64,000 nucleotides of DNA. It comes from Clostridia bacterium (GTDB lineage: Bacteria > Bacillota_A > Clostridia > Oscillospirales > CAG-272). The stretch is from NCBI GenBank assembly GCA_017445115.1, contig JAFSUU010000138.1, positions 52,270-116,269 of the forward strand, given 5' to 3'. The notes beneath the pieces are model-generated. The model saw nothing but the letters and a program-made list of their open reading frames with translations, was not told where the DNA came from and did not search any database. This document shows, one piece after another, positions 42,740 through 51,022 of the stretch. The position numbers were made by a program, and so were the translations under genes. The first letter of the stretch is position 1; the number at the start of each line of letters is the position of its first letter.

Positions 42740-42809
42740 AAATCTTTTCAATTCATAAATTCTTTTTTCCCGAATATAATATACCAAAAAATCCGGGAGG
42801 AGAATTATA

Positions 42810-43400
42810 ATGTTCGTATGGTCAGTTAAAGGAAGCACGCTCAAATTCATAGGGATAATATGTCTTGCGGCGGTGCTGATGATAACGCTTCTCGTATTCG
42901 TGCCGAAGAATTCGGCGGCGGTGGCGGAAAATGAAAAAGAAAACGCCGGGGAGACGTTGCCTGAAAAAGAAGAAGATGCAGAACCCACTGTGACGGTGTA
43001 CAATTTTGACAAGGTAAAATCCAACTCCGACCGCGTGAAATTTCTCGCTCAGTTCGGAATCGAGGTCGACAAATCGCCGGAAAAAGAGTGCGTGGTGAAG
43101 ATCCCGCGCGAGTTTGACGCGCTGATGCAGAGTTACAACGGGCTCCAGAAGAAGCAGGGACTTGATCTTGAAAAATACGCGGGGCAGGAAGCCGTGCGCT
43201 ACACTTATCTCGTGACGAACGCGCCCGAGGGTGACGGCGAAACGTACGCCAATATCATTCTTATCAAAGGGCAGGTGATCGCAGGCGACGTCGTCTCGCT
43301 CGACGCGGGGTACATAAAGGAGCTTGGCGGCGCGATACCGGAAGCTGCCGACGAGCCCGAAACCGAGCAAACGACGGAGACGGAACAAATGGAAAATTGA
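42810..43400 (+). CDS. DUF4830 domain protein, membrane-anchored
   Basis: 196 residues after GGGAGGAG. One helix (residues 9-30) and a Glu/Ala-rich linker lead to a domain of about 100 residues: SDRVKFLAQFGIEVDKSPEK, KIPREFDALMQSYNGLQKKQ, GLDLEKYAGQEAVRYTY. This is the DUF4830 pattern found in small Clostridia proteins of unknown function. The C-terminus is again Glu/Thr-rich. It stands alone between repeats, and a convergent palindrome separates it from pepD. Confidence 0.75.
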   Translation: MFVWSVKGSTLKFIGIICLAAVLMITLLVFVPKNSAAVAENEKENAGETLPEKEEDAEPTVTVYNFDKVKSNSDRVKFLAQFGIEVDKSPEKECVVKIPREFDALMQSYNGLQKKQGLDLEKYAGQEAVRYTYLVTNAPEGDGETYANIILIKGQVIAGDVVSLDAGYIKELGGAIPEAADEPETEQTTETEQMEN

Positions 43401-43425
43401 AAATTGAAAATGGAAAATGGAAAGT
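43397..43425. repeat. degenerate heptamer tract
   Basis: TTGAAAATTGAAAATGGAAA-type tract directly after the DUF4830 stop. The same kind of tract is found at 19084, 38588, 57787, 57861 (inverted) and 63780. Confidence 0.6.
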
Positions 43426-43461
43426 GACGCTCTGAACACGGTTTGATTATCCTTCGTGAGA

Positions 43462-43510
43462 GTTTCTGAAAAGGGTGCGGGGAAAACTCTTTGCAAAGAG
43501 TTTTCCCCGC
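43462..43510. terminator. GCGGGGA-type palindrome, copy f, convergent terminator
   Basis: GAGTTTCTGAAAAGGGT then GCGGGGAAAACTCTTT/AAAGAGTTTTCCCCGC, the longest perfect stem of the family, eight bases from the pepD stop and between two converging genes. Confidence 0.75.
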
Positions 43511-43518
43511 ATTCTCAT

Positions 43519-44958
43519 TTATTTCTCTTTTGACAGTCTTGTTATGATCTCACGTGTGAGTTTATATATCTTTTCCGTCGATTTTACTGAGAGCGACTCG
43601 TCGGGTGTGTGGATATCGCGGGCGTCGGGACCGGTGGAGATTATGTCGAGGTCTGGAAGCGCCTCTTTTATGAGTCCGCATTCGAGCCCCGCGTGGATGC
43701 CGACGATCAGCGGCTCGGAGCCAAAAAGGTCGCGGTACGCTTCCTTATATATCTCCTGGAGCTTTGAATTCTTCGTGACGTCCCAGCCCGGATAGCGGTC
43801 GCGGTGGCGTGAGAGCGCGCCGTATTTCGCGGCGAGCGAGTCGAGGCTTTCTATGACCTCGTCAAGCCTTGATGAGACCGAAGAACGGGAGGACGAGGTA
43901 ATCTTTATCTTGTCGTCGGCACTTCTGATGATGCCGACGTTCGACGACGTCTCGACGAGTCCGGGGACATCCTCGCACATGCCGAGCGGACCGTAGGGAA
44001 GGGCGTTTACGAGGGAGATCGCCTCGCGGCTGTACTTTTCGGCGAAGGCGTGGAAACGTCCGCGCTCGAATTTCGCCGTGACCTTGAAGCCGGCGTCCTC
44101 TTTCGTGAGGCGCTCCGAGTATGCGTTAGCGTTTTCGGCGATCATTTCGGGTGCGCCTTCGGCGTCCTCGCAGGCGAAGACTATCTCGCACTCGCGCGGG
44201 ATAGCGTTGTCCTTGCTGCCGCCTTCGACCGAGATCAGCCTGATGCCCTCGATATCGGAGAGGAGAGAGAACGCCGCCTTGATCGCGTTAGCGCGTCCGA
44301 GGTGAATGTCGCCGCCGGAGTGACCGCCCGCGAGGCCGGTGACCTTCAGCGTGACTTTGCCGTTCGCGGGTTCGTTCGGGATCTTGTCTATCAGAAAGTC
44401 CGTCCTGACGCCGCCCGCGCAGGAGACTGTCGCTCGGTCGTCCTCCTCGGAGTCGAGGTTGAGCATATATTTCGCTTTGATCTTCGATTTGTCAAACGCT
44501 TTCATGCCGCCGAGCCCGGTCTCCTCCTCGGTGGTGAAGAGACATTCAAGCGGTCCGTGGACGAGGGATTCGTCCTCGAGGAGAGCCATCATTATCGCAA
44601 CGGCGACGCCGTCGTCGGCGCCGAGAGTCGTCCCGTCGGCGGATATTCTGTCGCCGTCGAGGACGAGCTTTATTCCGTCGCTAAGAAAGTCGTGGCAGAC
44701 GTCGGAATTCTTCTCGCAGACCATGTCAAGGTGTCCCTGAAGAAGGACAGCCGAGGCGTTCTCGCACCCCTTTGACGCGGGCTTTTTAATAAACACGTTG
44801 TTGGCGGAGTCACGTGTGACTTCGAGCTTCAGCGCCGCTGCGAACGATTCGACGAACTTCGCTGCCGCCTCTTCGTTTCCGCTTCCGCGGGGGATAGCGG
44901 ACAGCGCTTCAAAGTAATGGAAAACCCTCTCGGGCGATAAATTTTCAAGTACGCTCAT
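43519..44958 (-). CDS. pepD: aminoacyl-histidine dipeptidase (M20 family)
   Basis: 479 residues, the usual PepD length. The N-terminus VFHYFEALSAIPRGSGNEE and metal-site motifs VLLQGHLDMVCEK, TTLGADDGVAVAI, FTTEEETGLGG and NLDSEEDD are canonical, as is GLAGGHSGGDIHLGRANAI in the dimerisation/substrate loop. It hydrolyses Xaa-His and other dipeptides in the cytosol, probably a Zn enzyme. It is monocistronic. Confidence 0.95.
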   Translation of the reverse strand: MSVLENLSPERVFHYFEALSAIPRGSGNEEAAAKFVESFAAALKLEVTRDSANNVFIKKPASKGCENASAVLLQGHLDMVCEKNSDVCHDFLSDGIKLVLDGDRISADGTTLGADDGVAVAIMMALLEDESLVHGPLECLFTTEEETGLGGMKAFDKSKIKAKYMLNLDSEEDDRATVSCAGGVRTDFLIDKIPNEPANGKVTLKVTGLAGGHSGGDIHLGRANAIKAAFSLLSDIEGIRLISVEGGSKDNAIPRECEIVFACEDAEGAPEMIAENANAYSERLTKEDAGFKVTAKFERGRFHAFAEKYSREAISLVNALPYGPLGMCEDVPGLVETSSNVGIIRSADDKIKITSSSRSSVSSRLDEVIESLDSLAAKYGALSRHRDRYPGWDVTKNSKLQEIYKEAYRDLFGSEPLIVGIHAGLECGLIKEALPDLDIISTGPDARDIHTPDESLSVKSTEKIYKLTREIITRLSKEK

Positions 44959-45030
44959 GGATATATCATCCTCTCTTAAAATGATCGTCTATAGTTTACC
45001 ACATTTTTTATCAAAAGACAAGGTTCGGAC

Positions 45031-45059
45031 TTTACAATCGGAGAAAAAAGTGATAAAAT
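45031..45059 (+). promoter_or_regulatory. promoter of ispDF
   Basis: TTTACA (45031-45036), a 17-base spacer, TAAAAT (45054-45059), upstream of a GGGGAGGGGGAG ribosome binding site for ispD. Confidence 0.6.
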
Positions 45060-45090
45060 AAAATGAATAAGTATCGGGGAGGGGGAGACT

Positions 45091-45837
45091 ATGGGCAAAA
45101 TCGCATCGTTTTTCGCATCCCCGAAGCATCAGTTTACCTCTGCGGTTATCCTCGCGGGAGGGATCGGGAGCAGGTTCGGCAGCGAGGACGGCACGAAGCA
45201 GAACGTCATGGTCGGCGGCGTCCCCGCGCTTGTGAGATCCTGCCTTCCGTTCGACAGGTGCGGCAAGGTCGACGAGATCATCATTGTCGCGAGGGAAGAC
45301 GAGATGGAGACGGTGCGCGGCTACGTTTCGGAGTACGGGCTCTCAAAAGTCACGAAGGTCGTCTCCGGCGGCGCGACGAGGCGCGAGTCCTCGTACAACG
45401 GTTCTCTTGCCGTTTCGGACAAGTGTAAGTATATCGCGATACACGACGCGGCGAGATGCCTTGTGACAGAGAAAATCATTTCGGACACGCTCGACGCCGC
45501 TTACAAATACGGCGCCGCGGCGGCGGCGGAGCGCGTCGTCGACACGGTCAAGATCGCGACTCCGGACGGCTTTATCAAAAAGACTGCCGACCGGAATTTC
45601 GTATGGCTCGTCAAGACGCCGCAGGCGTTCAAGTTTCATATATACGAGACCGCGGCGGAATACGCGAAGCGCGACGGCTTCGAGGCGACGGACGACTGCT
45701 CAATGGCGGAGCGCCTCGGCTTTTCCGTAAAGCTCGTTGACTGCGGCCGCGAAAACATCAAGCTCACTACGAGGGACGATCTTTCCCTCGCGGAATATAT
45801 TTTACAAAAGAGAGACGGCAAAGGAGAAACGGTATGA
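45091..45837 (+). CDS. ispD: 2-C-methyl-D-erythritol 4-phosphate cytidylyltransferase
   Basis: 248 residues. The N-terminal nucleotide-binding loop (AVILAGGIGSRFG) is followed by TKQNVMVGGVPALVRS, IAIHDAARCLVT and the C-terminal TDDCSMAERLG and GRENIKLTTRDDLSLAE, all typical of IspD. It makes CDP-ME from MEP and CTP in the non-mevalonate isoprenoid pathway. The first 18 residues extend beyond most IspD starts, but the ribosome binding site supports this ATG. Its stop overlaps the ispF start by four bases. Confidence 0.94.
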   Translation: MGKIASFFASPKHQFTSAVILAGGIGSRFGSEDGTKQNVMVGGVPALVRSCLPFDRCGKVDEIIIVAREDEMETVRGYVSEYGLSKVTKVVSGGATRRESSYNGSLAVSDKCKYIAIHDAARCLVTEKIISDTLDAAYKYGAAAAAERVVDTVKIATPDGFIKKTADRNFVWLVKTPQAFKFHIYETAAEYAKRDGFEATDDCSMAERLGFSVKLVDCGRENIKLTTRDDLSLAEYILQKRDGKGETV

Positions 45838-46325
45838 GGATCGGTCACGGTTACGACGCGCACAGATACGCGGAGGGGAGAAAATTTATTCTCGGAGGAG
45901 TTGAGATTGCGTCTCCCTTCGGCATGGTCGCCCACTCGGACGGCGACGTTCTGACACATGCGATAATTGACGCGCTCTTCGGCGCGGCGGGGCTTCCCGA
46001 CATCGGGACGCAGTTCCCGGACACCGACGGGAAATACAAGGATATTTCGAGTATGGAGCTTTTGAAAGAGGCCGTTGACATAGTCCGTCAGGCGGGTTTC
46101 CGCGCGGCGTACATTGACTGCACCGTTATAGCGCAGGAGCCGAAGCTCTCGCCCTACGTCGAAGCGATAAAAGAGAGCATAGCAAAGAATTCCGGTTTGA
46201 AGCCGAGGCAGATAAACGTCAAGGCGACGACCGAAGAAAGAATGGGATTCACCGGAGCGCTCGAGGGCATATCGGCGCACGCCGTCTGCCTGCTCGAGGA
46301 ACATTCGAGAAGCCAGTCTATGTAA
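45834..46325 (+). CDS. ispF: 2-C-methyl-D-erythritol 2,4-cyclodiphosphate synthase
   Basis: 163 residues. Metal-binding and substrate motifs are complete: RIGHGYDAHRYAEGR, GMVAHSDGDVLTHAIIDALF, DIGTQFPDTD, and the C-terminal KATTEERMGFTGALEGISAH. It cyclises CDP-ME 2-phosphate to ME-cPP, two steps after IspD. IspE, which acts between them, is not in the window. Translation is coupled to ispD through ATGA. Confidence 0.96.
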   Translation: MRIGHGYDAHRYAEGRKFILGGVEIASPFGMVAHSDGDVLTHAIIDALFGAAGLPDIGTQFPDTDGKYKDISSMELLKEAVDIVRQAGFRAAYIDCTVIAQEPKLSPYVEAIKESIAKNSGLKPRQINVKATTEERMGFTGALEGISAHAVCLLEEHSRSQSM

Positions 46326-46476
46326 AAGAAAACGGGCGGCGGAGGTTTTTCTTCCACGTCCTGCGATTTTGAATAATTCCTTTTACCCTGCCGCCCGTGA
46401 GATCTGTGTCGGGGCGTGTCGGAAAATGACGCGCCATTATAAATGATATGCGGACGGTGACGGAGGTGATATAAAT
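46326..46476. other. short intergenic region with a wide stem
   Basis: ACGGGCGGCGG (46331-46341) can pair with CTGCCGCCCGT near 46389-46399 across about 47 bases. It could end the ispDF transcript. Nothing else is seen here. Confidence 0.4.
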
Positions 46477-47127
46477 ATGAAGATACAAATTGCGCCCTCC
46501 ATCCTCGCGTGCGACATGACGCGCCTCGGCGAGGAGATGAAGAGAGCGGAGGCGTCCGGCGCGGATATGCTTCACGCGGACGTAATGGACGGAGTTTACG
46601 TGCCGAATATCTCGTTCGGCTTTGATTTCATATCCGCGGTACACCGCTCGATCGCGCTCCCGATCGACGCGCACATGATGACAGTCGTGCCGGGAAAATA
46701 CGTCGGAGAATTAAAAAAAGCAGGCGCCGTTTCGGTGACGGTACACCACGACATCGCGCCTGCGGAAGAAGTTATAAAAATACTTGAAAACATAAAGAGC
46801 GAGGGGCTTCGCGCGGCGATCGCGCTTCGTCCGAAGTTCCCGGCGGAGGATATTCTTCCGTTTCTGCCTTATATAGACATGGCGCTCGTGATGACGGTCG
46901 AACCGGGCTTCGGCGGTCAGAAATTTATGAGCGATATGCTACCGAAGATCGAAAAGATAAGGGGCTTTGCGCCGGATTTCGACATACAGGTCGACGGCGG
47001 GATAAACGCGGAAACCGCCGCGCTGTGCGCGGAAGCGGGGGCAAATATATTCGTCGTCGGCACCGCGTCGTTCCGCGCGCCCGATATGAAAGACGCCATA
47101 GATAAAATCAGAGAAGCAGCGAGGTAG
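46477..47127 (+). CDS. rpe: ribulose-phosphate 3-epimerase
   Basis: 216 residues, a TIM barrel. IAPSILACDMTRLGEEM, MLHADVMDGVYVPNISFG (catalytic Asp), PIDAHMMTV, MALVMTVEPGFGGQKFM and IQVDGGINAETA are all in order. It interconverts ribulose 5-phosphate and xylulose 5-phosphate in the pentose phosphate pathway. The start follows GGAGGTGATATAAAT. It is followed after 40 bases by mgtE, perhaps in one transcript. Confidence 0.96.
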   Translation: MKIQIAPSILACDMTRLGEEMKRAEASGADMLHADVMDGVYVPNISFGFDFISAVHRSIALPIDAHMMTVVPGKYVGELKKAGAVSVTVHHDIAPAEEVIKILENIKSEGLRAAIALRPKFPAEDILPFLPYIDMALVMTVEPGFGGQKFMSDMLPKIEKIRGFAPDFDIQVDGGINAETAALCAEAGANIFVVGTASFRAPDMKDAIDKIREAAR

Positions 47128-47167
47128 AGAAAATGAGAAAAATCAAAGAATCGGAGGCCGTACACTT

Positions 47168-48550
47168 ATGTTTGACGAAGAAATGTATGACGACCTCTAC
47201 GAGGAGATCACAAAACTGATTGAAGACAAGAACTACGCGAGGATCAGGGACCTCATCGCCGATATGGAGCCTGCGGATATCGCCGCTCTGTTCGAGGAGT
47301 TCCCGCCCGAGCAGTTCACCCTCCTTTTCCGCCTTCTCCCGAAGCTCTCCGCCGCGGAGGTCTTCGTCGAGATGGATTCCGACATGCAGATGCAGCTCGT
47401 CGAAGGTTTCTCCGACGCCGAGCTCGGTTACGTCGTTGACAAGCTGTTCATGGACGATACCGTCGACATCATCGAGGAGATGCCCGCGAATATTGTTAAG
47501 CGTATCCTCGCGCAGGCGACTCCGGCAAAACGTCAGATGATCAACCAGCTCCTCCACTATCCGAAGGACAGCGCGGGATCCATCATGACGACGGAGTTCG
47601 TGGAGCTGCGCCCCGAGATGAAAGTCTCCGAGGCGTTCGGCAGGATAAGGGACACCGGACTTAAAAAGGAGACTATCTACACCTGCTACGTGACGGACAA
47701 GGAGCGACACCTTATCGGAGTCACCACCGTCAAGGATATGATCATCGCGGGAGACGATGCGGTGATCGAAGATATCATGGAGACCGCTATCGTCTCCGTG
47801 AACACGCTCGACGACAAGGAAGACGTTGCGCGTTCAATGGACAAATACGACTTCCTCGCGATCCCGGTCACGGACAAAGAGAACCGTCTCGTCGGTATCG
47901 TAACGTTCGACGACGCTATGGACGTCATCAGCGAAGAGGACACCGAGGATATCGAAAAAATGGCGGCTATTTTGCCGTCCGACAAGCCGTATCTGAAGAC
48001 CTCGCCCTTCGAGGTTTGGAAGAAGAGGATTCCGTGGCTTCTTCTGCTCATGGTCTCCGCGACCTTCACAGGGCAGATAATAGCGAGCTTCGAGGAAAAA
48101 CTCGCCGCGCTCTCGGTGCTGATCGCCTATATCCCGATGCTTATGGACACCGGCGGTAACTCCGGAAGCCAGGCGTCCGTCACGGTCATCCGTGGACTGT
48201 CGCTGGGCGACATCTCGTTCTCCGACTTTTTCCGCGTTGTCTGGAGCGAGATACGCGTTTCAGTGCTCTGCGGCGCGACTCTCGCCGCGGCAAACTTCGT
48301 CAAGCTGATAGTCGTCGACCGGCTGATCTTCGGCAACGAGGACCTGACTTACCCGGTCATCGCGGTCATCTGTATCACGCTTGTGGTGACGGTATTCATC
48401 GCGAAGCTCGTCGGCTGTACGCTGCCGATGCTCGCGGAAAAGATCGGCTTCGACCCCGCCGTAATGGCGAGCCCGTTCATCACGACGATCGTCGACGCGC
48501 TGTCGCTGCTGATCTACTTCCAGTTTACGAAATTGATTTTACAGATTTAG
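47168..48550 (+). CDS. mgtE: magnesium transporter MgtE
   Basis: 460 residues. An N-terminal helical domain (PADIAALFEEFPPEQFTLLF), two CBS domains (about residues 135-260), a plug helix and five C-terminal membrane helices with the family signature IPMLMDTGGNSGSQASVTVI. MgtE is a homodimeric Mg2+ channel gated by Mg2+ on its cytosolic domains. CGGAGG precedes the ATG. No M-box riboswitch fits into the 40 bases between rpe and mgtE. Confidence 0.96.
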   Translation: MFDEEMYDDLYEEITKLIEDKNYARIRDLIADMEPADIAALFEEFPPEQFTLLFRLLPKLSAAEVFVEMDSDMQMQLVEGFSDAELGYVVDKLFMDDTVDIIEEMPANIVKRILAQATPAKRQMINQLLHYPKDSAGSIMTTEFVELRPEMKVSEAFGRIRDTGLKKETIYTCYVTDKERHLIGVTTVKDMIIAGDDAVIEDIMETAIVSVNTLDDKEDVARSMDKYDFLAIPVTDKENRLVGIVTFDDAMDVISEEDTEDIEKMAAILPSDKPYLKTSPFEVWKKRIPWLLLLMVSATFTGQIIASFEEKLAALSVLIAYIPMLMDTGGNSGSQASVTVIRGLSLGDISFSDFFRVVWSEIRVSVLCGATLAAANFVKLIVVDRLIFGNEDLTYPVIAVICITLVVTVFIAKLVGCTLPMLAEKIGFDPAVMASPFITTIVDALSLLIYFQFTKLILQI

Positions 48551-48590
48551 CGCGCAGCCAATTCATGATGCGCAGCATCAATTCATTTTT
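48549..48590. repeat. short palindrome array with AATTCAT linker
   Basis: GCGCGCAGCC-AATTCAT-GATGC-gca-GCATC-AATTCAT-TTTTTC. Read on the minus strand the linker is ATGAATT, close to the RTGAWRT linkers of the other arrays. Confidence 0.6.
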
Positions 48591-48629
48591 TCAAAAGTTT
48601 CCCTGCATAAATCTTTATAAAAATTCTTC

Positions 48630-48658
48630 TTGACAAATCGGGAAACGGGGTGTATAAT
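48630..48658 (+). promoter_or_regulatory. sigma-A promoter of the ammonium transporter
   Basis: TTGACA (48630-48635), a 17-base spacer, TATAAT (48653-48658). It leaves a transcribed leader of about 140 bases. Confidence 0.85.
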
Positions 48659-48665
48659 GCTGACA

Positions 48666-48807
48666 AAGCAAGGCAAGGGCGTCTTTGAGTGAGAACTCGA
48701 AGGCGCCTTCACTTTTATTTCGCTTGGAAAATATCAACAGGCAAAGGCGTCTACATGTTTCGGCATGCGGCGCCTTTTTCAGTAAAACCCAAAGGAGAGA
48801 ACTTGAT
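48666..48807 (+). promoter_or_regulatory. two-hairpin leader of the ammonium transporter
   Basis: Hairpin 1 (48675-48709) pairs AAGGGCGTCTTTGAGT with ACTCGAAGGCGCCTT. Hairpin 2 (48743-48779) pairs AAAGGCGTCTACATG with CATGCGGCGCCTTT and is followed by U-rich sequence (TTTTTC), as in a terminator. The arms of the two hairpins have nearly the same sequence (AAGGCGTC / GGCGCCTT), so they could exchange partners. The ribosome binding site AAAGGAG follows 12 bases later. This suggests attenuation, perhaps with nitrogen state. I cannot assign a known riboswitch class. Confidence 0.55.
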
Positions 48808-50565
48808 ATGTTAATCGAAGAGGTCACAAAACTTGTAAACGAGACGGTAACGAAAGAGGCGTTCGGGATATGGTTTCTGATCGGAGCGGCTCTTGTCTTT
48901 CTGATGCAGGCGGGCTTTGCGATGGTTGAGACCGGCTTTACGAGGGCGAAGAACGCGGGGAACATCATAATGAAGAATCTGATGGATTTCTGCATCGGTA
49001 CTGTTGTATTCGTGCTGCTCGGCTTCTCGCTGATGATGGCGGAGGACTACGTTCTCGGTTTCATCGGCGTTCCGAACTTGAAGATACTCACCGACTTCGG
49101 CGGATTTCTTGAAAGCGGAAACGCCCCGTCGTTCGTATTCAACCTGGTGTTCTGCGCGACCGCGGCTACTATCGTTTCCGGCTCGATGGCGGAGCGCACC
49201 AAATTCCTTTCATACTGTATATATTCCGGCGTTATCTCGCTGTTCGTATATCCGATCGAAGCGGGCTGGGTGTGGAACTCCAGCGGTTGGCTGGCGGGAC
49301 TCGGCTTCCACGATTTTGCGGGATCCGCCGCTATCCACTCGGTCGGAGGTCTGACCGCTCTGATCGGCGCGATAATTGTCGGGCCGCGTCTCGGCAAGTA
49401 CGTTAAAGACAGACAGGGCAATGTCAAGAAGGTAAACGCGATCCCCGGCCACGCGATAACGCTCGGCGCGCTCGGCTGTTTCATTCTGTGGTTCGGATGG
49501 TATGGCTTCAACGGCGCCGCCGCCTGGGACGGAAACTCGCTCGCGTCGATCTTCGTCACGACGACTATCGCACCCGCGGTCGCTACCTGCACGACGCTGA
49601 TATTCACGTGGGTCAAGAACGGAAAGCCCGACGTATCTATGTGCCTGAACGCTTCGCTTGCGGGGCTTGTTGGTATCACGGCGGGGTGCGACGCGCTTGA
49701 CGCACTCGGGTCGGCTGTGGTCGGCGCGGTATCCGGCATACTTGTCGTTGTGATGGTCGAATTTCTCGATCTGAAACTTCACATTGACGACCCGGTGGGC
49801 GCTGTTGCGGTTCACTTTGCAAACGGCGTATGGGGCACGATAGCGGTCGGTTTGCTTGCAAATCCCGAAGCTCCGGCGGGACTTTCCGGTCTGTTCTACA
49901 CCGGCAGCTTCAGGCTTCTCGGGGTGCAGTCGCTCGGAATCACAGCGATCCTCGCCTGGACCGGAGTGCTGATGACGCTGACGTTCATTATAATCAAAAA
50001 GACGGTCGGGCTCCGCGTTTCGAGAGAAGAGGAAGTACGCGGGCTTGACAGTACGGAGCACGGGCTTCCGAGCGCGTACGCGGACTTTGCGCCCGCGGTG
50101 GAGGGGCTTCACTACGAGCCGTTCTCCGAGGCATCTGCGGTCTCCGGCGACATTCCGCCTGCAGAGGCGATACCCGTGAAGAAGGTGCCCGCTTTCGACG
50201 GCACGGCGCCCAAGTTCACAAAGGTTGAGATAGTTTGCCGCGAGGCGCGCTTCGAGGCGTTAAAGACGGCGATGATGGACATTGGAATCACCGGCATGAC
50301 GGTGTCGCATGTGCTTGGCTGCGGTGTTCAGAAAGGCAAGCCGGAGTATTACCGCGGCGTTCAGATCGAGGCGACGCTGTTGCCCAAGATCCAGGTCGAC
50401 ATAGTCGTCAGCAAGGTGCCGGTGCGCTCTGTCATTGAGACGGCGAAGGCGGTGCTTTACACCGGGCACATCGGCGACGGAAAGATCTTCGTTTACGACG
50501 TTGAAAACGTGGTAAAGGTCCGCACCGGTGAAGAAGGCTACGACGCGCTCCAGGACGTTGAATAG
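48808..50565 (+). CDS. ammonium transporter fused to a PII (GlnK-like) domain
   Basis: 585 residues from the ATG at 48808 (AAAGGAG upstream). An in-frame extension to 48685 would run through the leader hairpins and is rejected. Residues 1-415 are an Amt channel with eleven helices: AALVFLMQAGFAMVETGFTR, FDFAGSAAIHSVGG-like HDFAGSAAIHSVGGLTALI, WFGWYGFNGAA. A linker of about 55 residues leads to a complete PII domain (about 470-585): KVEIVCREARFEALKTAM, GVQKGKPEYYRGVQIEATLL with the T-loop Tyr, and TGHIGDGKIFVYDVENVVKV, the ATP/2-oxoglutarate B-loop. PII normally plugs Amt from the cytosol as a separate protein. Here the control subunit is tethered. Confidence 0.93.
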   Translation: MLIEEVTKLVNETVTKEAFGIWFLIGAALVFLMQAGFAMVETGFTRAKNAGNIIMKNLMDFCIGTVVFVLLGFSLMMAEDYVLGFIGVPNLKILTDFGGFLESGNAPSFVFNLVFCATAATIVSGSMAERTKFLSYCIYSGVISLFVYPIEAGWVWNSSGWLAGLGFHDFAGSAAIHSVGGLTALIGAIIVGPRLGKYVKDRQGNVKKVNAIPGHAITLGALGCFILWFGWYGFNGAAAWDGNSLASIFVTTTIAPAVATCTTLIFTWVKNGKPDVSMCLNASLAGLVGITAGCDALDALGSAVVGAVSGILVVVMVEFLDLKLHIDDPVGAVAVHFANGVWGTIAVGLLANPEAPAGLSGLFYTGSFRLLGVQSLGITAILAWTGVLMTLTFIIIKKTVGLRVSREEEVRGLDSTEHGLPSAYADFAPAVEGLHYEPFSEASAVSGDIPPAEAIPVKKVPAFDGTAPKFTKVEIVCREARFEALKTAMMDIGITGMTVSHVLGCGVQKGKPEYYRGVQIEATLLPKIQVDIVVSKVPVRSVIETAKAVLYTGHIGDGKIFVYDVENVVKVRTGEEGYDALQDVE

Positions 50566-50583
50566 AATGATGGATATGTGCAA

Positions 50584-50613
50584 GGGGAAACTTTTTGAAA
50601 AAAGTTTCCCCCG
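50584..50613. terminator. GCGGGGA-type palindrome, copy g, terminator of the amt gene
   Basis: GGGGAAACTTTTT-ga-AAAAAGTTTCCCC(CGC), 19 bases after the stop. It is the only full copy without the TTTTTGAAA flank. Confidence 0.7.
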
Positions 50614-50740
50614 CATTTTCCCTGCATTATTCATATAAAATATTATAATTGATTATAAAAAATCGTTTATTACTCTTGCATTTATAATAATTATATGAGA
50701 TACTTAAAATATGGGAAGTGAAAAAATTTTTGAAAAATCA

Positions 50741-50769
50741 CTGCCATGTGGAAAATTTTTGCGTATAAA
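50741..50769 (+). promoter_or_regulatory. conserved promoter of the GG-leader peptide array, locus 2
   Basis: CTGCCA (50741-50746), a 17-base spacer, TATAAA (50764-50769). TTTTTGAA lies upstream and ACA..TGAAA.CAAA downstream, as at 26838-26866. It is the only such element before the seven peptide genes, so they probably form one transcript. Confidence 0.7.
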
Positions 50770-50809
50770 CAGATGAAAACAAAAAAACAGACCGAAAGGA
50801 GCGAACGGA

Positions 50810-50992
50810 ATGGCAGACGAAAAAAAGAAAGAATACGGTGAACTTGAGGACTGCGATCTTGATAAAGTCGCGGGAGGAAGATTCACCTACTTGCCGGGTT
50901 CGCCAAAGCCGGGCAAAAACCATAGCCCTTCGATACATCAGCAGGGTCAAGATGAAAAGGGCATCTACCGCCCTCAGGACGCGAACGAATAA
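50810..50992 (+). CDS. GG-leader peptide 1 of the array, cysteine-free core
   Basis: 60 residues after AAAGGAG. The leader (EYGELEDCDLDKVAGG) has the same acidic build and GG end as its neighbours. The core FTYLPGSPKPGKNHSPSI... is Pro/His/Gln-rich and has no cysteine, unlike the six other members. It is the first gene after the shared promoter. A different kind of cargo on the same leader, or a decayed member, are both possible. Confidence 0.65.
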   Translation: MADEKKKEYGELEDCDLDKVAGGRFTYLPGSPKPGKNHSPSIHQQGQDEKGIYRPQDANE

Positions 50993-51022
50993 AATTTGCA
51001 CATAAGAAAGGGGAAAATGAAA

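Noticed and set aside
47128..47167. M-box magnesium riboswitch before mgtE
   Set aside because: Only 40 bases separate rpe and mgtE, too few for an M-box.
48666..48807. ANTAR-type antitermination target in the amt leader
   Set aside because: The tandem hairpins fit in layout, but the loops lack the A1/G4 hexaloop pattern.
48685..48807. N-terminal extension of the ammonium transporter
   Set aside because: The in-frame extension runs through the leader hairpins and lacks a ribosome binding site. The ATG at 48808 has AAAGGAG.
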